From Aliterella atlantica CENA595 (GTDB lineage: Bacteria; Cyanobacteriota; Cyanobacteriia; Cyanobacteriales; Chroococcidiopsidaceae): a stretch of DNA of 64,000 nt. Shown piece by piece: positions 18,099 through 26,897 of this stretch. A program made the position numbers and the translations under genes. The number at the start of each line of letters is the position of its first letter. Within the stretch, counting starts at the first letter, position 1. Location of the stretch: assembly GCF_000952155.1 (NCBI RefSeq), contig NZ_JYON01000004.1:62001-126000 (forward strand), in the 5' to 3' direction. The notes beneath the pieces were generated by a model. It was not told where the DNA came from. It saw only the letters and a program-made list of their open reading frames with translations, and searched no databases.

Positions 18099-19106
18099 TT
18101 AAAACTGCTGCAAAAACCGCAAATCGCTAGCATAAAAGCGGCGAATATCATCAATTTGGTGCAACACCATCGTCAAGCGTTCCACACCCATACCAGCCGC
18201 AAACCCAGTATAAACCTCCGGATCGTAGCCCACAGCCTTCAGTACATTAGGGTCAACCATTCCGCAACCCATTACCTCTAGCCAGCGCCCGTTCCACTCC
18301 ATATCTACCTCAGCAGACGGTTCTGTAAAAGGGAAATAACTTGCCCGAAACCGAATTGGCACATCGCCAAACATCTGTTGCAAAAATTCCTTAACAGTCC
18401 CTTTTAAATCGGTAAAAGTTAGCCCTTCATCAATTGCCAAAATTTCAATTTGATGGAATACCGCCGCATGACTAGCATCTACCGTATCGCGCCTGTAGCA
18501 TTTTCCTGGTACGGCAATTCTAATCGGCGGATCGTTTTCCTCCATATAGTGGATTTGCACGTTGGAAGTGTGAGTCCGCAGTAAATTTCCATCTGGCAAA
18601 TACAAAGTATCTTGCATATCCCGCGCTGGGTGATCGGGCAAGAAATTTAACGCCTCAAAGTTGTAATAGTCCGTTTCCATTTCAGGACCATCTGCAACCG
18701 TGTAACCCAGTCCAACAAATATATCTAACACGCGGTCAATCGTATTATTTAATGGATGTACGCGACCCAAAAGACTGTAAACTGCTGGCATACTTACATC
18801 TAGCGTTTCTGCTGCTAATTGCGCTTGAATTTGGGCAGCTTGCAAATCGCTACGCCGTCGATCTAACTCATTTTGGACGGCTTCTTTAACTGTATTGGCG
18901 ATCGCTCCTAAAACTGGACGCTCCTCTGCACTTAACTTGCCCATTTCCCGCAAGATTAACGATAGTTCGCCTTTCTTACCAAGGTAAACTAATCTAAGTT
19001 CTTCTAAACGTTCTAAAGTCTCGGCAGTGGCGATCGCACTTTTGGCTGTTTGGCGTAGTGCTTCTAATTGCGTCTCTAAATTGCTAGGCTGATCGATCGT
19101 AGTCAT
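18099..19106 (-). CDS. pheS: Phenylalanyl-tRNA synthetase alpha subunit
   Basis: 335 residues from the ATG at 19106, opening [13 protein letters not shown]. An upstream in-frame extension would run into surE and is not PheS-like. The N-terminal coiled coil (about 1-90) binds tRNA, and the class II catalytic core shows [11 protein letters not shown], the motif 2 region [21 protein letters not shown], and the C-terminal motif 3 [15 protein letters not shown]. It attaches phenylalanine to tRNA-Phe together with PheT, which is not adjacent. Its start lies only 34 bases from the divergent surE start, so the two promoters must overlap. Confidence 0.97.
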   Translation of the reverse strand: MTTIDQPSNLETQLEALRQTAKSAIATAETLERLEELRLVYLGKKGELSLILREMGKLSAEERPVLGAIANTVKEAVQNELDRRRSDLQAAQIQAQLAAETLDVSMPAVYSLLGRVHPLNNTIDRVLDIFVGLGYTVADGPEMETDYYNFEALNFLPDHPARDMQDTLYLPDGNLLRTHTSNVQIHYMEENDPPIRIAVPGKCYRRDTVDASHAAVFHQIEILAIDEGLTFTDLKGTVKEFLQQMFGDVPIRFRASYFPFTEPSAEVDMEWNGRWLEVMGCGMVDPNVLKAVGYDPEVYTGFAAGMGVERLTMVLHQIDDIRRFYASDLRFLQQF

Positions 19107-19140
19107 CTGAAGTATAAGATTTTGTCTATATTTACTGTAA

Positions 19141-19944
19141 ATGAAATTATTGATTAGCAACGACGATGGTATTTTTGCTCCTGGTATTCGCACTTTAGCT
19201 AATACGTTAGCAGCATCCGGTCATGATGTTACTGTAGTTTGCCCTGACAGAGAGCGATCGGCGACTGGACATGGTTTGACTTTACACCAACCGATTCGCG
19301 CTGATGTTGTTACTTCCGTTTTTCACCCCAATATTAAGGCTTGGGCTTGTTCTGGCACTCCTTCTGACTGCGTTAAGCTTGCCTTATGGGCTTTACTAGA
19401 TAGTCCTCCCGATTTGGTCGTTTCTGGCATCAATCAAGGCGCTAATTTAGGTACGGATATTTTATACTCTGGCACTGTATCGGCAGCAATGGAAGGCACT
19501 ATTGAGGGAATTCCTAGTATCGCAATTAGCCTAACTAGCTTTTCATCTCAAGACTTTCAGAGCGCGGCTGACTTTGCTGTTAGCTTACTTGAAAAACTAG
19601 CGATCGCACCTCTAAAAGAACCAATGTTACTCAATGTCAACGTTCCGGCTGTATCTGCAACTGAAATTGCTGGAGTTGTCATTACTCGCCAAGGCGTGCG
19701 CCGTTATATTGATGTATTTGAAAAGCGTGTAGATCCGCGCGGCAAAACTTACTATTGGCTAGCAGGCGAGTTGCTAGAAGAAGTCGAACCCCAACCAGGG
19801 CTGAATTTGCCTACAGATATTCCTACTGATGTCGAAGCAATCCGCAATAATTACATTACGATTACACCCTTGCAATATAACCTCACTTATGCGTCTGGCT
19901 TAAAACAAATCCCAGACTGGCAATTTGATTTTCCTGGCACATAA
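19141..19944 (+). CDS. surE: 5'/3'-nucleotidase SurE
   Basis: A 267-residue SurE. The metal-binding signature is [14 protein letters not shown] at the N terminus, followed by [18 protein letters not shown], the [11 protein letters not shown] loop, and [24 protein letters not shown], which holds the fourth ligand Asn. It removes phosphate from 5' or 3' nucleotides, and in some bacteria from polyphosphate. The start ATG is 34 bases from the divergent pheS start. ribF begins 38 bases downstream and moxR follows, suggesting a surE-ribF-moxR operon. Confidence 0.96.
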   Translation: MKLLISNDDGIFAPGIRTLANTLAASGHDVTVVCPDRERSATGHGLTLHQPIRADVVTSVFHPNIKAWACSGTPSDCVKLALWALLDSPPDLVVSGINQGANLGTDILYSGTVSAAMEGTIEGIPSIAISLTSFSSQDFQSAADFAVSLLEKLAIAPLKEPMLLNVNVPAVSATEIAGVVITRQGVRRYIDVFEKRVDPRGKTYYWLAGELLEEVEPQPGLNLPTDIPTDVEAIRNNYITITPLQYNLTYASGLKQIPDWQFDFPGT

Positions 19945-19982
19945 AAGGCGTTACATTTCTTTATTTATGGCAAGATGTAAGA

Positions 19983-20909
19983 GTGTGGGTTACTTCATCT
20001 CTTACTAAAGCTTTAACACCAACTGCTGTTGCCCTGGGGAATTTTGACGGCGTACATCGCGGGCATCAGCAGGTAATTGCGCCTGTCTTGGCAAAGAAGC
20101 GTCAAGCAACACAAGATTTGCACAGTACAGTTGTAACATTTAGTCCTCATCCCCAAGAATTTTTTACAGGCAAGCGGCGGAGTTTGCTTACTCCTATAGA
20201 TCAAAAAGTAGAGCAGTTAGAACGCTTAGGCATAGAACAACTGGTATTATTGCTTTTCGATCGCGAACTTGCGTGTTTGAGTCCCCAAGAATTTGTCGAA
20301 CAGATATTGATCCAACAATTACAAGCGCAAAGTATCAGCGTAGGACAAGATTTTTGCTTTGGCAAGCAGCGCAGCGGCAAAGCTACAGATTTACAAGCGA
20401 TCGCAGCTAATTACAATATTCCTGTAACTATAGTACCTCTGCATACTTGCGAGGGCGATCGCATCAGCAGTTCGGCAATTCGTCAAGCATTGGAACAAGG
20501 TGACGTACAAAGAGCTAATTTACTCTTAGGACGTGCTTATACGCTTGCAGGTACAGTAGTTACAGGCAAGCAAATCGGGCGCACCATCGGTTTTCCTACT
20601 GCCAATCTTCAACTACCGCCAGAAAACTTTATCCCCCGCCAAGGTGTATACGCTGTGCGAGTTGTAGGTGTAGATAATAGCCCTGTAGCGGGTGTCATGA
20701 ATATAGGCAATCGCCCAACAGTTAGCGGAATGTCCCAGTCTGTAGAAATACATCTGTTAGATTGGTCTGGAGATTTATACGGAAAAGCGATTGCAGTGCA
20801 GTTAGAAAAATTTATCCGCCCAGAACAAAAATTTGCCTCGTTAGAAGAACTCAAAGCCCAAATTCAAGCTGATTGCGAATTTGCTAAATCTATATTGGAG
20901 TCTCTCTAA
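19983..20909 (+). CDS. ribF: Bifunctional riboflavin kinase / FAD synthetase
   Basis: 308 residues, the usual RibF length. The N-terminal FMN adenylyltransferase has the nucleotidyltransferase signature ALGNFDGVHRGHQQVI, a FSPHPQEFF strand and ISSSAIRQALEQGDVQRA. The C-terminal riboflavin kinase domain (about 180-305) starts with GKQIGRTIGFPTANLQLP and contains GVMNIGNRPTV. It makes FMN and then FAD from riboflavin and ATP. The start is GTG at 19983. It lies in line with surE upstream and moxR downstream, the latter starting two bases after its stop. Confidence 0.96.
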   Translation: MWVTSSLTKALTPTAVALGNFDGVHRGHQQVIAPVLAKKRQATQDLHSTVVTFSPHPQEFFTGKRRSLLTPIDQKVEQLERLGIEQLVLLLFDRELACLSPQEFVEQILIQQLQAQSISVGQDFCFGKQRSGKATDLQAIAANYNIPVTIVPLHTCEGDRISSSAIRQALEQGDVQRANLLLGRAYTLAGTVVTGKQIGRTIGFPTANLQLPPENFIPRQGVYAVRVVGVDNSPVAGVMNIGNRPTVSGMSQSVEIHLLDWSGDLYGKAIAVQLEKFIRPEQKFASLEELKAQIQADCEFAKSILESL

Positions 20910-20911
20910 GC

Positions 20912-21820
20912 ATGAGACAACAAATAGATCGGCTAACTGACAATCTCAGTCGCACCATTGTCGGCAAAACAGAAGCAATCCGCCTAGTTTTAGTAGCTTT
21001 GCTCAGTGGCGGACACGCATTGTTAGAAGATGTCCCAGGAGTAGGCAAAACTTTACTTGCAAAGTCTCTGGCGCGTTCTATAGACGGACGATTTCAACGT
21101 TTGCAATGCACTCCCGATTTACTACCTACAGATATTACTGGCACAAATATTTGGAACCCCAAAAGCGGCGAATTTGAGTACCTGCCAGGTCCAGTGTTTG
21201 CCAACGTGCTATTAGCAGACGAAATCAACCGCGCTACCCCACGCACTCAGTCAGCCTTGCTAGAAGTGATGGAAGAGGGGCAAGTAACAGTTGATGGTGT
21301 TTCTCGCCAAGTTCCTGCACCATTTTTCGTCATTGCAACTCAAAACCCAATTGAGTATCAAGGTACATTTCCGCTTCCAGAGGCGCAGATGGATCGTTTC
21401 ACTCTATCTTTGACGTTGGGTTATCCCAGCGCCGCCGAAGAATTGCAAATGTTACAGCGGTTGCAAGATGGTATTAGCGTCAGCGATTTGCAACCGTGTA
21501 TTACTTTAGAGCAGGTGCAAAAATTAAGGCAATTATGCAGTGCTATTAAAGTTGAGACTTCTTTGCAACAGTACATATTAGACTTAGTACGCGCTACACG
21601 TTCTGATGATGAAATTACTTTAGGTGTAAGTCCGCGCGGTACGGTAGCTTTGCAAAGAGCAACTCAGGCTTTGGCTTATTTGAGTGATCGCGATTATGCT
21701 ATTCCCGATGATGTCAAATTCCTCGCGCCGCACGTCCTTAGCCATCGGATGATTCCCGCCGGAGGGCGCAAAGCTAAGACTGTCGTGGAGAAATTATTGC
21801 GCCAGGTTTCTATTCCATAA
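20912..21820 (+). CDS. MoxR family AAA+ ATPase
   Basis: 302 residues. Walker A is EDVPGVGKTLLAKSLA, Walker B LLADEINRATPRTQSALLEVMEE, the sensor 1 region FFVIATQNPIEYQGTFPLPEAQMDRF, and the C-terminal lid carries SPRGTVALQRA. MoxR ATPases act as chaperone-like machines, often with von Willebrand A or DUF58 proteins, but no such partner lies here. It is two bases behind ribF. The last 132 bases (21689-21820) are repeated at 22936-23067, where a diverged copy of the same C-terminal 43 residues remains. Confidence 0.95.
   Translation: MRQQIDRLTDNLSRTIVGKTEAIRLVLVALLSGGHALLEDVPGVGKTLLAKSLARSIDGRFQRLQCTPDLLPTDITGTNIWNPKSGEFEYLPGPVFANVLLADEINRATPRTQSALLEVMEEGQVTVDGVSRQVPAPFFVIATQNPIEYQGTFPLPEAQMDRFTLSLTLGYPSAAEELQMLQRLQDGISVSDLQPCITLEQVQKLRQLCSAIKVETSLQQYILDLVRATRSDDEITLGVSPRGTVALQRATQALAYLSDRDYAIPDDVKFLAPHVLSHRMIPAGGRKAKTVVEKLLRQVSIP
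21689..21820 (+). repeat. moxR 3' end, first copy of a 132-base direct repeat
   Basis: The last 43 codons and stop of moxR. Comparison with 22936-23067 gives 106 of 132 identical bases without gaps, with 18 of the 26 differences at third codon positions. The interval between the copies holds only the acyl-carrier-like gene on the minus strand. Confidence 0.9.
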
Positions 21821-21857
21821 CGATGCTTTAAGTTGTCCTCTCAACAACATTAATATT

Positions 21858-22751
21858 TTAAGCTGACAGTTTGCTATGGACATAATCTACAGCTTGTTGA
21901 ACCGTTGTAAGCTGCTCGGCTGCTTCGTCAGGAATTTCTATATCAAATTCTTCTTCTATAGCCATCATTAGTTCAACGAAGTCAAGATGGTCATCGTTTG
22001 AATTATTACAGCTACTTATACTCATTCCAAAAAAGTTAAAAGCATTGTTATTTAGGTCATTTCGGCTACTGCTGTTAAGCCTACGATTGTTAGCATATAA
22101 GTTACTCCCTATATCTATATTGCTGTCTAAGTGTACTAGATTTTCCTCTACACATAACTGATCGACAATTATTCTTTGAAGTTCAAAGAAAATACTAGCT
22201 TTGTGCTTGCCTAAATACTTTATTACACGTTCTTTTTCACTTCCATTTATTTTTTTATTTATTCTTCTATCTGCCAACTCATCTAGTTCTTTAGTCAGAC
22301 GAGCTTTTTCTTCAGCAACTCGACGAGCATTCTCCTCAACTAGACGAGCCTTTTCTTCAGCAATTCTACGAGTTTGCTCTTCCCAGCGAACTTTTTCTTC
22401 AGCTATTCGACGAGCATTTTCTTCAGCCAGACGAACTTTTTCTTCAGCAATTTGACGAGCTTGCTCTTTTTGCTCCCAGCGAACCTGTGCTAATTGAAAT
22501 TTCTTGTTTCCAAGCCAATAACTAACTCTATCTCTTGTTATATAAAACTCAACTTTATAACCACTCTGAGTATAAATGTTTGTATTTATATCCCATACAA
22601 AACGATCTCGATTTGATTCAAGTAGCTGAAGACCTTCCTCTGTAAAATCAATTGTTTTATCCAAGTACATATCAATTGCTGTTTTCAGCATTGTTAGTTC
22701 ATAATCTTTATCTACTTGATCCATTACTTCATCTCTTAAAACTTTTTGCAA
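21858..22751 (-). CDS. Coiled-coil protein with C-terminal acyl-carrier-like domain lacking the Ser site
   Basis: 297 residues in three parts. Residues 1-85 are an unknown alpha/beta segment. About 88-168 are near-identical heptad-like units RIAEEKxRxxEE, a long charged coiled coil. From about 186 the sequence follows acyl carrier proteins: [14 protein letters not shown] for helix 1, then [33 protein letters not shown] for helices 2-4. Two oddities stand out. An Asn/Ser-rich insert fills about 205-250, and the phosphopantetheine-bearing Ser of the D-S-L motif is replaced by His (D254-H255-L256). It cannot carry acyl groups in the usual way. It lies alone between two copies of the moxR end. 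Confidence 0.8.
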   Translation of the reverse strand: MQKVLRDEVMDQVDKDYELTMLKTAIDMYLDKTIDFTEEGLQLLESNRDRFVWDINTNIYTQSGYKVEFYITRDRVSYWLGNKKFQLAQVRWEQKEQARQIAEEKVRLAEENARRIAEEKVRWEEQTRRIAEEKARLVEENARRVAEEKARLTKELDELADRRINKKINGSEKERVIKYLGKHKASIFFELQRIIVDQLCVEENLVHLDSNIDIGSNLYANNRRLNSSSRNDLNNNAFNFFGMSISSCNNSNDDHLDFVELMMAIEEEFDIEIPDEAAEQLTTVQQAVDYVHSKLSA

Positions 22752-22845
22752 TGTATGTTTAACCTAGATAGATAGTACCCAGTAAAACTATGAAAACAAC
22801 AAAAAAACTAAAATAGGTTAAAGCATCAGCATAAGTTGTTTTTTT

Positions 22846-22865
22846 TAAGTCTCGTTTGAGACTTA
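22846..22865. other. Inverted repeat upstream of the acyl-carrier-like gene
   Basis: TAAGTCTC and GAGACTTA around GTTT form an 8-base-pair stem about 95 bases upstream of the start at 22751. It has no T-run on the minus side, so it is not a terminator; an operator or promoter element is possible but unproven. Confidence 0.4.
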
Positions 22866-22935
22866 TAGAAGCAGTTTAGTAGCAATACTGAGTATAAGAA
22901 ACAACATTAAACTGAAGCCTGTACCAAACTGAAAA

Positions 22936-23067
22936 CGAGATTGTGTTATCCCCGATGATGTAAAATTCCTCGCTCCTCACGTCCTCAATCATCGCCTTAT
23001 TCCTGCTGGGGGAAGTAAAGCTAAGACTGTTGTAGAAAAATTATTGCGCTCGGTTTCTATTGCGTAA
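22936..23067 (+). pseudogene. Remnant of a second moxR gene (3' end only)
   Basis: An open stretch that encodes IPDDVKFLAPHVL, then RLIPAGG and KAKTVVEKLLR, ending VSIA and TAA at 23067. Of 43 residues, 36 match the C terminus of the intact MoxR at 21689-21820. Upstream, an in-frame TGA at 22930-22932 closes the frame and no further similarity is seen. It has no start and no upstream domain, so it is a leftover, not a gene. Differences from the intact copy lie mostly at third codon positions, which indicates that this tail evolved as part of a working gene before it was cut. Confidence 0.88.
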
Positions 23068-23138
23068 CTGTAGAATACTTATTGCATAGTGGTAGTCTAC
23101 AAATGCTATGTAGTCAGCAATGCCTGTAAGTGTGGAGT

Positions 23139-23675
23139 ATGCCAAACCGAGTTAAGCTAAAACGCCATTTTCAAAAACAAACGCGATCGCCCTTTTTCCT
23201 CCTATTCTTGATCCTTATCTGGAGTTTATTTATGGGCTGGGGTTTAGCTGCAATTACTAACGCCCAAACAACTCCAAGCGCAGAAATAGGTACGGTTGAC
23301 GTAGTTCCCGAACGCTACCAATTAGGACAAGAATTATATTTAGAAAACTGCGCTACTTGTCATATTGCAGTACCTCCAGCGGTTCTACCTACACAAACTT
23401 GGCAAAGAATCCTTCAAGATCCGCAACACTATGGCGTGAATATCAAGCCTTTGGTTGACCCCTCACGCTTGATAGTTTGGCAATACTTACAAATTTTTTC
23501 TCGTTCTCAACCCAAGGAAGAAGAAATACCTTATCGATTGCAAGAATCTCGGTATTTTAAAGCTTTGCATCCCCAAGTCAAACTACCTCGCCCGCTTGAA
23601 TTAAGTAGTTGCGCTAGCTGTCATCCTAACGCCGCCGATTTTAATTTCCGCAGCCTGACATCAGAATGGCAATAA
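23139..23675 (+). CDS. Diheme c-type cytochrome, membrane or lumen
   Basis: 178 residues from ATG 23139; a GTG at 23130 would add three. A basic start is followed by a hydrophobic segment (FFLLFLILIWSLFMGWGLAAI) and an Ala-Gln-Thr junction that could be cleaved by signal peptidase, so the rest lies in the lumen or periplasm. Two heme-binding motifs are present: CATCH near 66 and CASCH near 162. Each would bind one heme covalently, with axial His. It resembles cyanobacterial diheme cytochrome proteins of unknown role. The GC content and context give no partner. Confidence 0.87.
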   Translation: MPNRVKLKRHFQKQTRSPFFLLFLILIWSLFMGWGLAAITNAQTTPSAEIGTVDVVPERYQLGQELYLENCATCHIAVPPAVLPTQTWQRILQDPQHYGVNIKPLVDPSRLIVWQYLQIFSRSQPKEEEIPYRLQESRYFKALHPQVKLPRPLELSSCASCHPNAADFNFRSLTSEWQ

Positions 23676-23988
23676 AAAATCCCCTCATTGGTATCGCCTA
23701 TTGTATTGCCCATCGTAGAGACGTAGCAGTGCTACGTCTCCACACATCAATCGCAATATTTCTATATCTATCCCTGCATCGATCCCCGCACCCAACAAAG
23801 GTGTAGAAATACGCCAAAGCGCGATCGCATCCCTCTACAGCCCTAGCCAGCATGAAATGATACGATAAAAGCAGTTTCGTATTGGGACTCGCCCAAATTC
23901 AGTTAAAACTAAAATACGCTTCAATCTAGCCACGAGCAAAACAACTCAACACTATAAACATATATTCTAAATATTTCCTCAAACTGCC
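23676..23988. other. Intergenic region upstream of secA
   Basis: About 313 bases. It holds the second palindrome at 23718-23740, a HIP1 site near 23820 and the secA leader. No open frame or RNA gene is apparent. Confidence 0.5.
23718..23740. repeat. Palindromic repeat GAGACGTAGCA-n-TGCTACGTCTC
   Basis: Perfect 11-base arms around one base. It differs from the palindrome at 7020-7042 by a paired T-to-A and A-to-T change, so the stem is kept. It lies 43 bases after the cytochrome stop and could end its transcript. Confidence 0.85.
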
Positions 23989-26787
23989 ATGCTAAAAACC
24001 TTGCTGGGCGACCCGAACGCTCGTAAGCTCAAAAAATTTCAACCAGCGGTTAAAGAAATTAACCTCTTAGAAGAAGAGATACAAGTCTTACCCGATGACC
24101 AACTAATTGCGAAAACGGCTGAATTTAAACAGCGTCTTGCTAATGGTGAAACTTTAGACGATTTGCTTCCAGAAGCATTTGCTGTAGTTAGAGAAGCTGG
24201 AAAGCGCGTATTAGGACTGCGACACTTTGACGTGCAATTATTGGGCGGAACTATTCTGCACAGAGGGCAAATTGCCGAAATGAAGACTGGTGAGGGCAAA
24301 ACATTAGTTTCTACTCTACCAGCTTATCTCAATGCGCTCACAGGTAAAGGCGTTCACGTTGTAACTGTTAACGATTATCTCGCAAGACGCGACGCAGAAT
24401 GGATGGGTCAAATCCATCGCTTTTTGGGATTAAGTGTCGGACTAATCCAGCAAGGGATGGGACCTGCGGAAAGAAAGAAAAACTATGATTGCGATGTTAC
24501 TTATGTAACCAACAGCGAAGTAGGTTTTGACTACCTGCGCGATAACATGGCTACATCCATCGTTGATGTAGTGCAACGCCCCTTACATTACTGCGTAATT
24601 GACGAAGTAGATTCAATTTTAGTTGATGAAGCGCGGACACCCTTGATTATTTCCGGTCAGGTAGAACGCCCGACAGAGAAGTATATGCAAGCAGCCGAAG
24701 TAGCAGCAGCTTTAATTAAAGGCGAAGAAGAACATTACGAAGTAGATGAAAAAGCGCGTAACGTGTTGCTTACCGATGAAGGATTTGCCGAAGCAGAAAG
24801 ACTGTTAGAAGTTACAGACTTATTCGATCCTAACGATCCTTGGGCGCACTACATATTTAACGCCCTCAAAGCCAAAGAATTATTTATCAAAGATGTAAAC
24901 TACATTGTCCGCAACGACGAAGTAGTAATTGTCGATGAATTTACTGGTAGGGTATTACCAGGAAGGCGCTGGAGTGATGGCTTGCACCAAGCAATTGAAG
25001 CTAAAGAAAGAGTAGAAATTCAACCAGAGACGCAAACTTTAGCCACAATTACCTATCAAAACCTCTTCTTGCTGTATGAAAAACTAGCCGGAATGACTGG
25101 AACGGCGAAGACAGAAGAAGCAGAATTTGAAAAGATTTACAAGCTAGAAGTTACAATCGTCCCCACCAATCGACCCCGCAGCCGTCAAGATTTGTCGGAT
25201 GTGGTATATAAAACAGAAGAAGCCAAGTGGAATGCGATCGCCGATGAATGCGCTCAAATGCACGAACTCGGTCGTCCGGTGCTTGTCGGAACTACTAGCG
25301 TTGAAAAATCTGAATACCTTAGCGCTCTACTCAATCAGCGAGAAGTTGCCTACAATATCCTCAACGCCAGACCCGAAAACGTGGAACGCGAATCAGAAAT
25401 CATCGCTCAAGCCGGACGCAAGGGAGCGCTGACAATCGCAACTAACATGGCGGGTAGAGGTACAGATATCATCTTAGGTGGTAATTCGGAGTATATGGCG
25501 CGGTTGAAGTTGCGCGAATACTTTATGCCCCGCATCGTCTTACCAGAAGATGAAGATGTGTTTAGTATAGGACAAGCTGCTGGTTTACCAGGCGGTAGCA
25601 CTGGCGGACAAGGTTTTGTCCCTGGCAAAAAAGTGAAAACTTGGAAAGCGTCGCCGCAAATTTTCCCCACTCAACTATCCAAAGAAACGGAACAAATACT
25701 CAAGCAAGCTGTAGAATTTGCCGTACAGCGGTACGGAGAGCGGAGTTTACCAGAACTAGAAGCAGAAGACTTAGTTGCAGTAGCCGCTGAAAAAGCACCT
25801 ACAGAAGACTTGGTCATTCAAAGACTGCGCGATGCCTACAACCGCATCAAGCACGAGTACGAACAATTTACCGATACCGAACACCAAGAAGTAATTCAAC
25901 TCGGTGGCTTGCACGTCATTGGTACAGAACGTCACGAATCGCGGCGGATTGACAACCAGTTGCGCGGACGGGCGGGAAGACAAGGCGACCCTGGTTCGAC
26001 ACGGTTTTTCCTCAGCTTACAAGATAGCTTGCTGCGAATCTTTGGTGGCGATCGCGTTGGTAAGTTGATGGATATGTTCCGCGTTGAGGAAGATATGCCG
26101 ATTGAATCGGGAATGCTGACGCGCAGCTTGGAAGGCGCTCAGAAAAAGGTAGAAACGTACTACTACGACATCCGCAAACAGGTGTTTGAGTACGACGAGG
26201 TAATGAACAACCAGCGTCGCGCTATCTACGCCGAACGCCGCCGTGTTTTGGAAGGGCAAGACTTGAAGGAACAAGTAATCAAGTATGCCGAAAAGACAAT
26301 GGATGACATTGTTGATTACTACATCAATCCAGACTTACCATCTGAAGATTGGGATGTAGCTACTTTGGTAAGTAAAGTCAAAGAGTTTGTTTATTTGCTA
26401 GAAGACTTAGAACCAAATCAATTAGAGGATTTATCTGTTAGCGAAATTAAAACATTCTTGCACGAGCAAGTAAGGATTGCCTACGACATCAAAGAAGCTC
26501 AAGTTGATATGCTGCAACCTGGATTGATGCGTCAAGCCGAACGTTTCTTTATCTTGCAGCAAATTGATACTCTGTGGCGCGAACACTTGCAACAAATGGA
26601 TGCATTGCGCGAGTCAGTCGGATTGCGCGGTTACGGACAAAAAGATCCGCTAGTTGAATACAAGAGCGAAGGTTACGAACTATTCCTAGATATGATGACG
26701 AATATTTACCGCAACGTCGTCTACTCTTTGTTCCAGTTCCAGCCGCAAATGCAGCAAACAGTACAAGAACCATCAGAAATGGTGTAA
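23989..26787 (+). CDS. secA: Preprotein translocase ATPase SecA
   Basis: 932 residues, the cyanobacterial SecA length. The ATPase shows [18 protein letters not shown] (Walker A), [22 protein letters not shown] (DEVD Walker B) and, in the second half, [14 protein letters not shown] and [20 protein letters not shown]. The preprotein cross-linking region lies between, and the helical wing and scaffold lie in the C-terminal third. The region around 520-560 holds an insertion rich in Gly ([16 protein letters not shown]), typical of cyanobacterial and plastid SecA. It drives proteins through SecYEG at thylakoid and plasma membranes. No C-terminal zinc-binding tail is seen, as in other cyanobacteria. 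A hairpin ends the transcript. Confidence 0.98.
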   Translation: MLKTLLGDPNARKLKKFQPAVKEINLLEEEIQVLPDDQLIAKTAEFKQRLANGETLDDLLPEAFAVVREAGKRVLGLRHFDVQLLGGTILHRGQIAEMKTGEGKTLVSTLPAYLNALTGKGVHVVTVNDYLARRDAEWMGQIHRFLGLSVGLIQQGMGPAERKKNYDCDVTYVTNSEVGFDYLRDNMATSIVDVVQRPLHYCVIDEVDSILVDEARTPLIISGQVERPTEKYMQAAEVAAALIKGEEEHYEVDEKARNVLLTDEGFAEAERLLEVTDLFDPNDPWAHYIFNALKAKELFIKDVNYIVRNDEVVIVDEFTGRVLPGRRWSDGLHQAIEAKERVEIQPETQTLATITYQNLFLLYEKLAGMTGTAKTEEAEFEKIYKLEVTIVPTNRPRSRQDLSDVVYKTEEAKWNAIADECAQMHELGRPVLVGTTSVEKSEYLSALLNQREVAYNILNARPENVERESEIIAQAGRKGALTIATNMAGRGTDIILGGNSEYMARLKLREYFMPRIVLPEDEDVFSIGQAAGLPGGSTGGQGFVPGKKVKTWKASPQIFPTQLSKETEQILKQAVEFAVQRYGERSLPELEAEDLVAVAAEKAPTEDLVIQRLRDAYNRIKHEYEQFTDTEHQEVIQLGGLHVIGTERHESRRIDNQLRGRAGRQGDPGSTRFFLSLQDSLLRIFGGDRVGKLMDMFRVEEDMPIESGMLTRSLEGAQKKVETYYYDIRKQVFEYDEVMNNQRRAIYAERRRVLEGQDLKEQVIKYAEKTMDDIVDYYINPDLPSEDWDVATLVSKVKEFVYLLEDLEPNQLEDLSVSEIKTFLHEQVRIAYDIKEAQVDMLQPGLMRQAERFFILQQIDTLWREHLQQMDALRESVGLRGYGQKDPLVEYKSEGYELFLDMMTNIYRNVVYSLFQFQPQMQQTVQEPSEMV

Positions 26788-26792
26788 AAAAA

Positions 26793-26820
26793 CGCCCCTG
26801 TGTGGGGCGCTGTTTGTTTT
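26793..26820 (+). terminator. Rho-independent terminator after secA
   Basis: CGCCCC pairs with GGGGCG around a five-base loop, followed by CTGTTTGTTTT. It begins six bases after the secA stop. Confidence 0.85.
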
Positions 26821-26897
26821 AGGAGAAATATTTTTATCCACTTCGGGAGTAGACAGAATTGATTACTGCTACTCCTTTTAATTTTGAGCGGATGAAT

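Noticed and set aside
19107-19193. A longer N terminus for PheS
   Set aside because: The added 29 residues run into surE on the other strand and are not PheS-like; the ATG at 19106 gives the normal start.
22752-22935. An insertion sequence carrying the acyl-carrier-like gene
   Set aside because: There is no transposase and no terminal inverted repeats flanking the gene; the only flanking repeat is the direct moxR tail.
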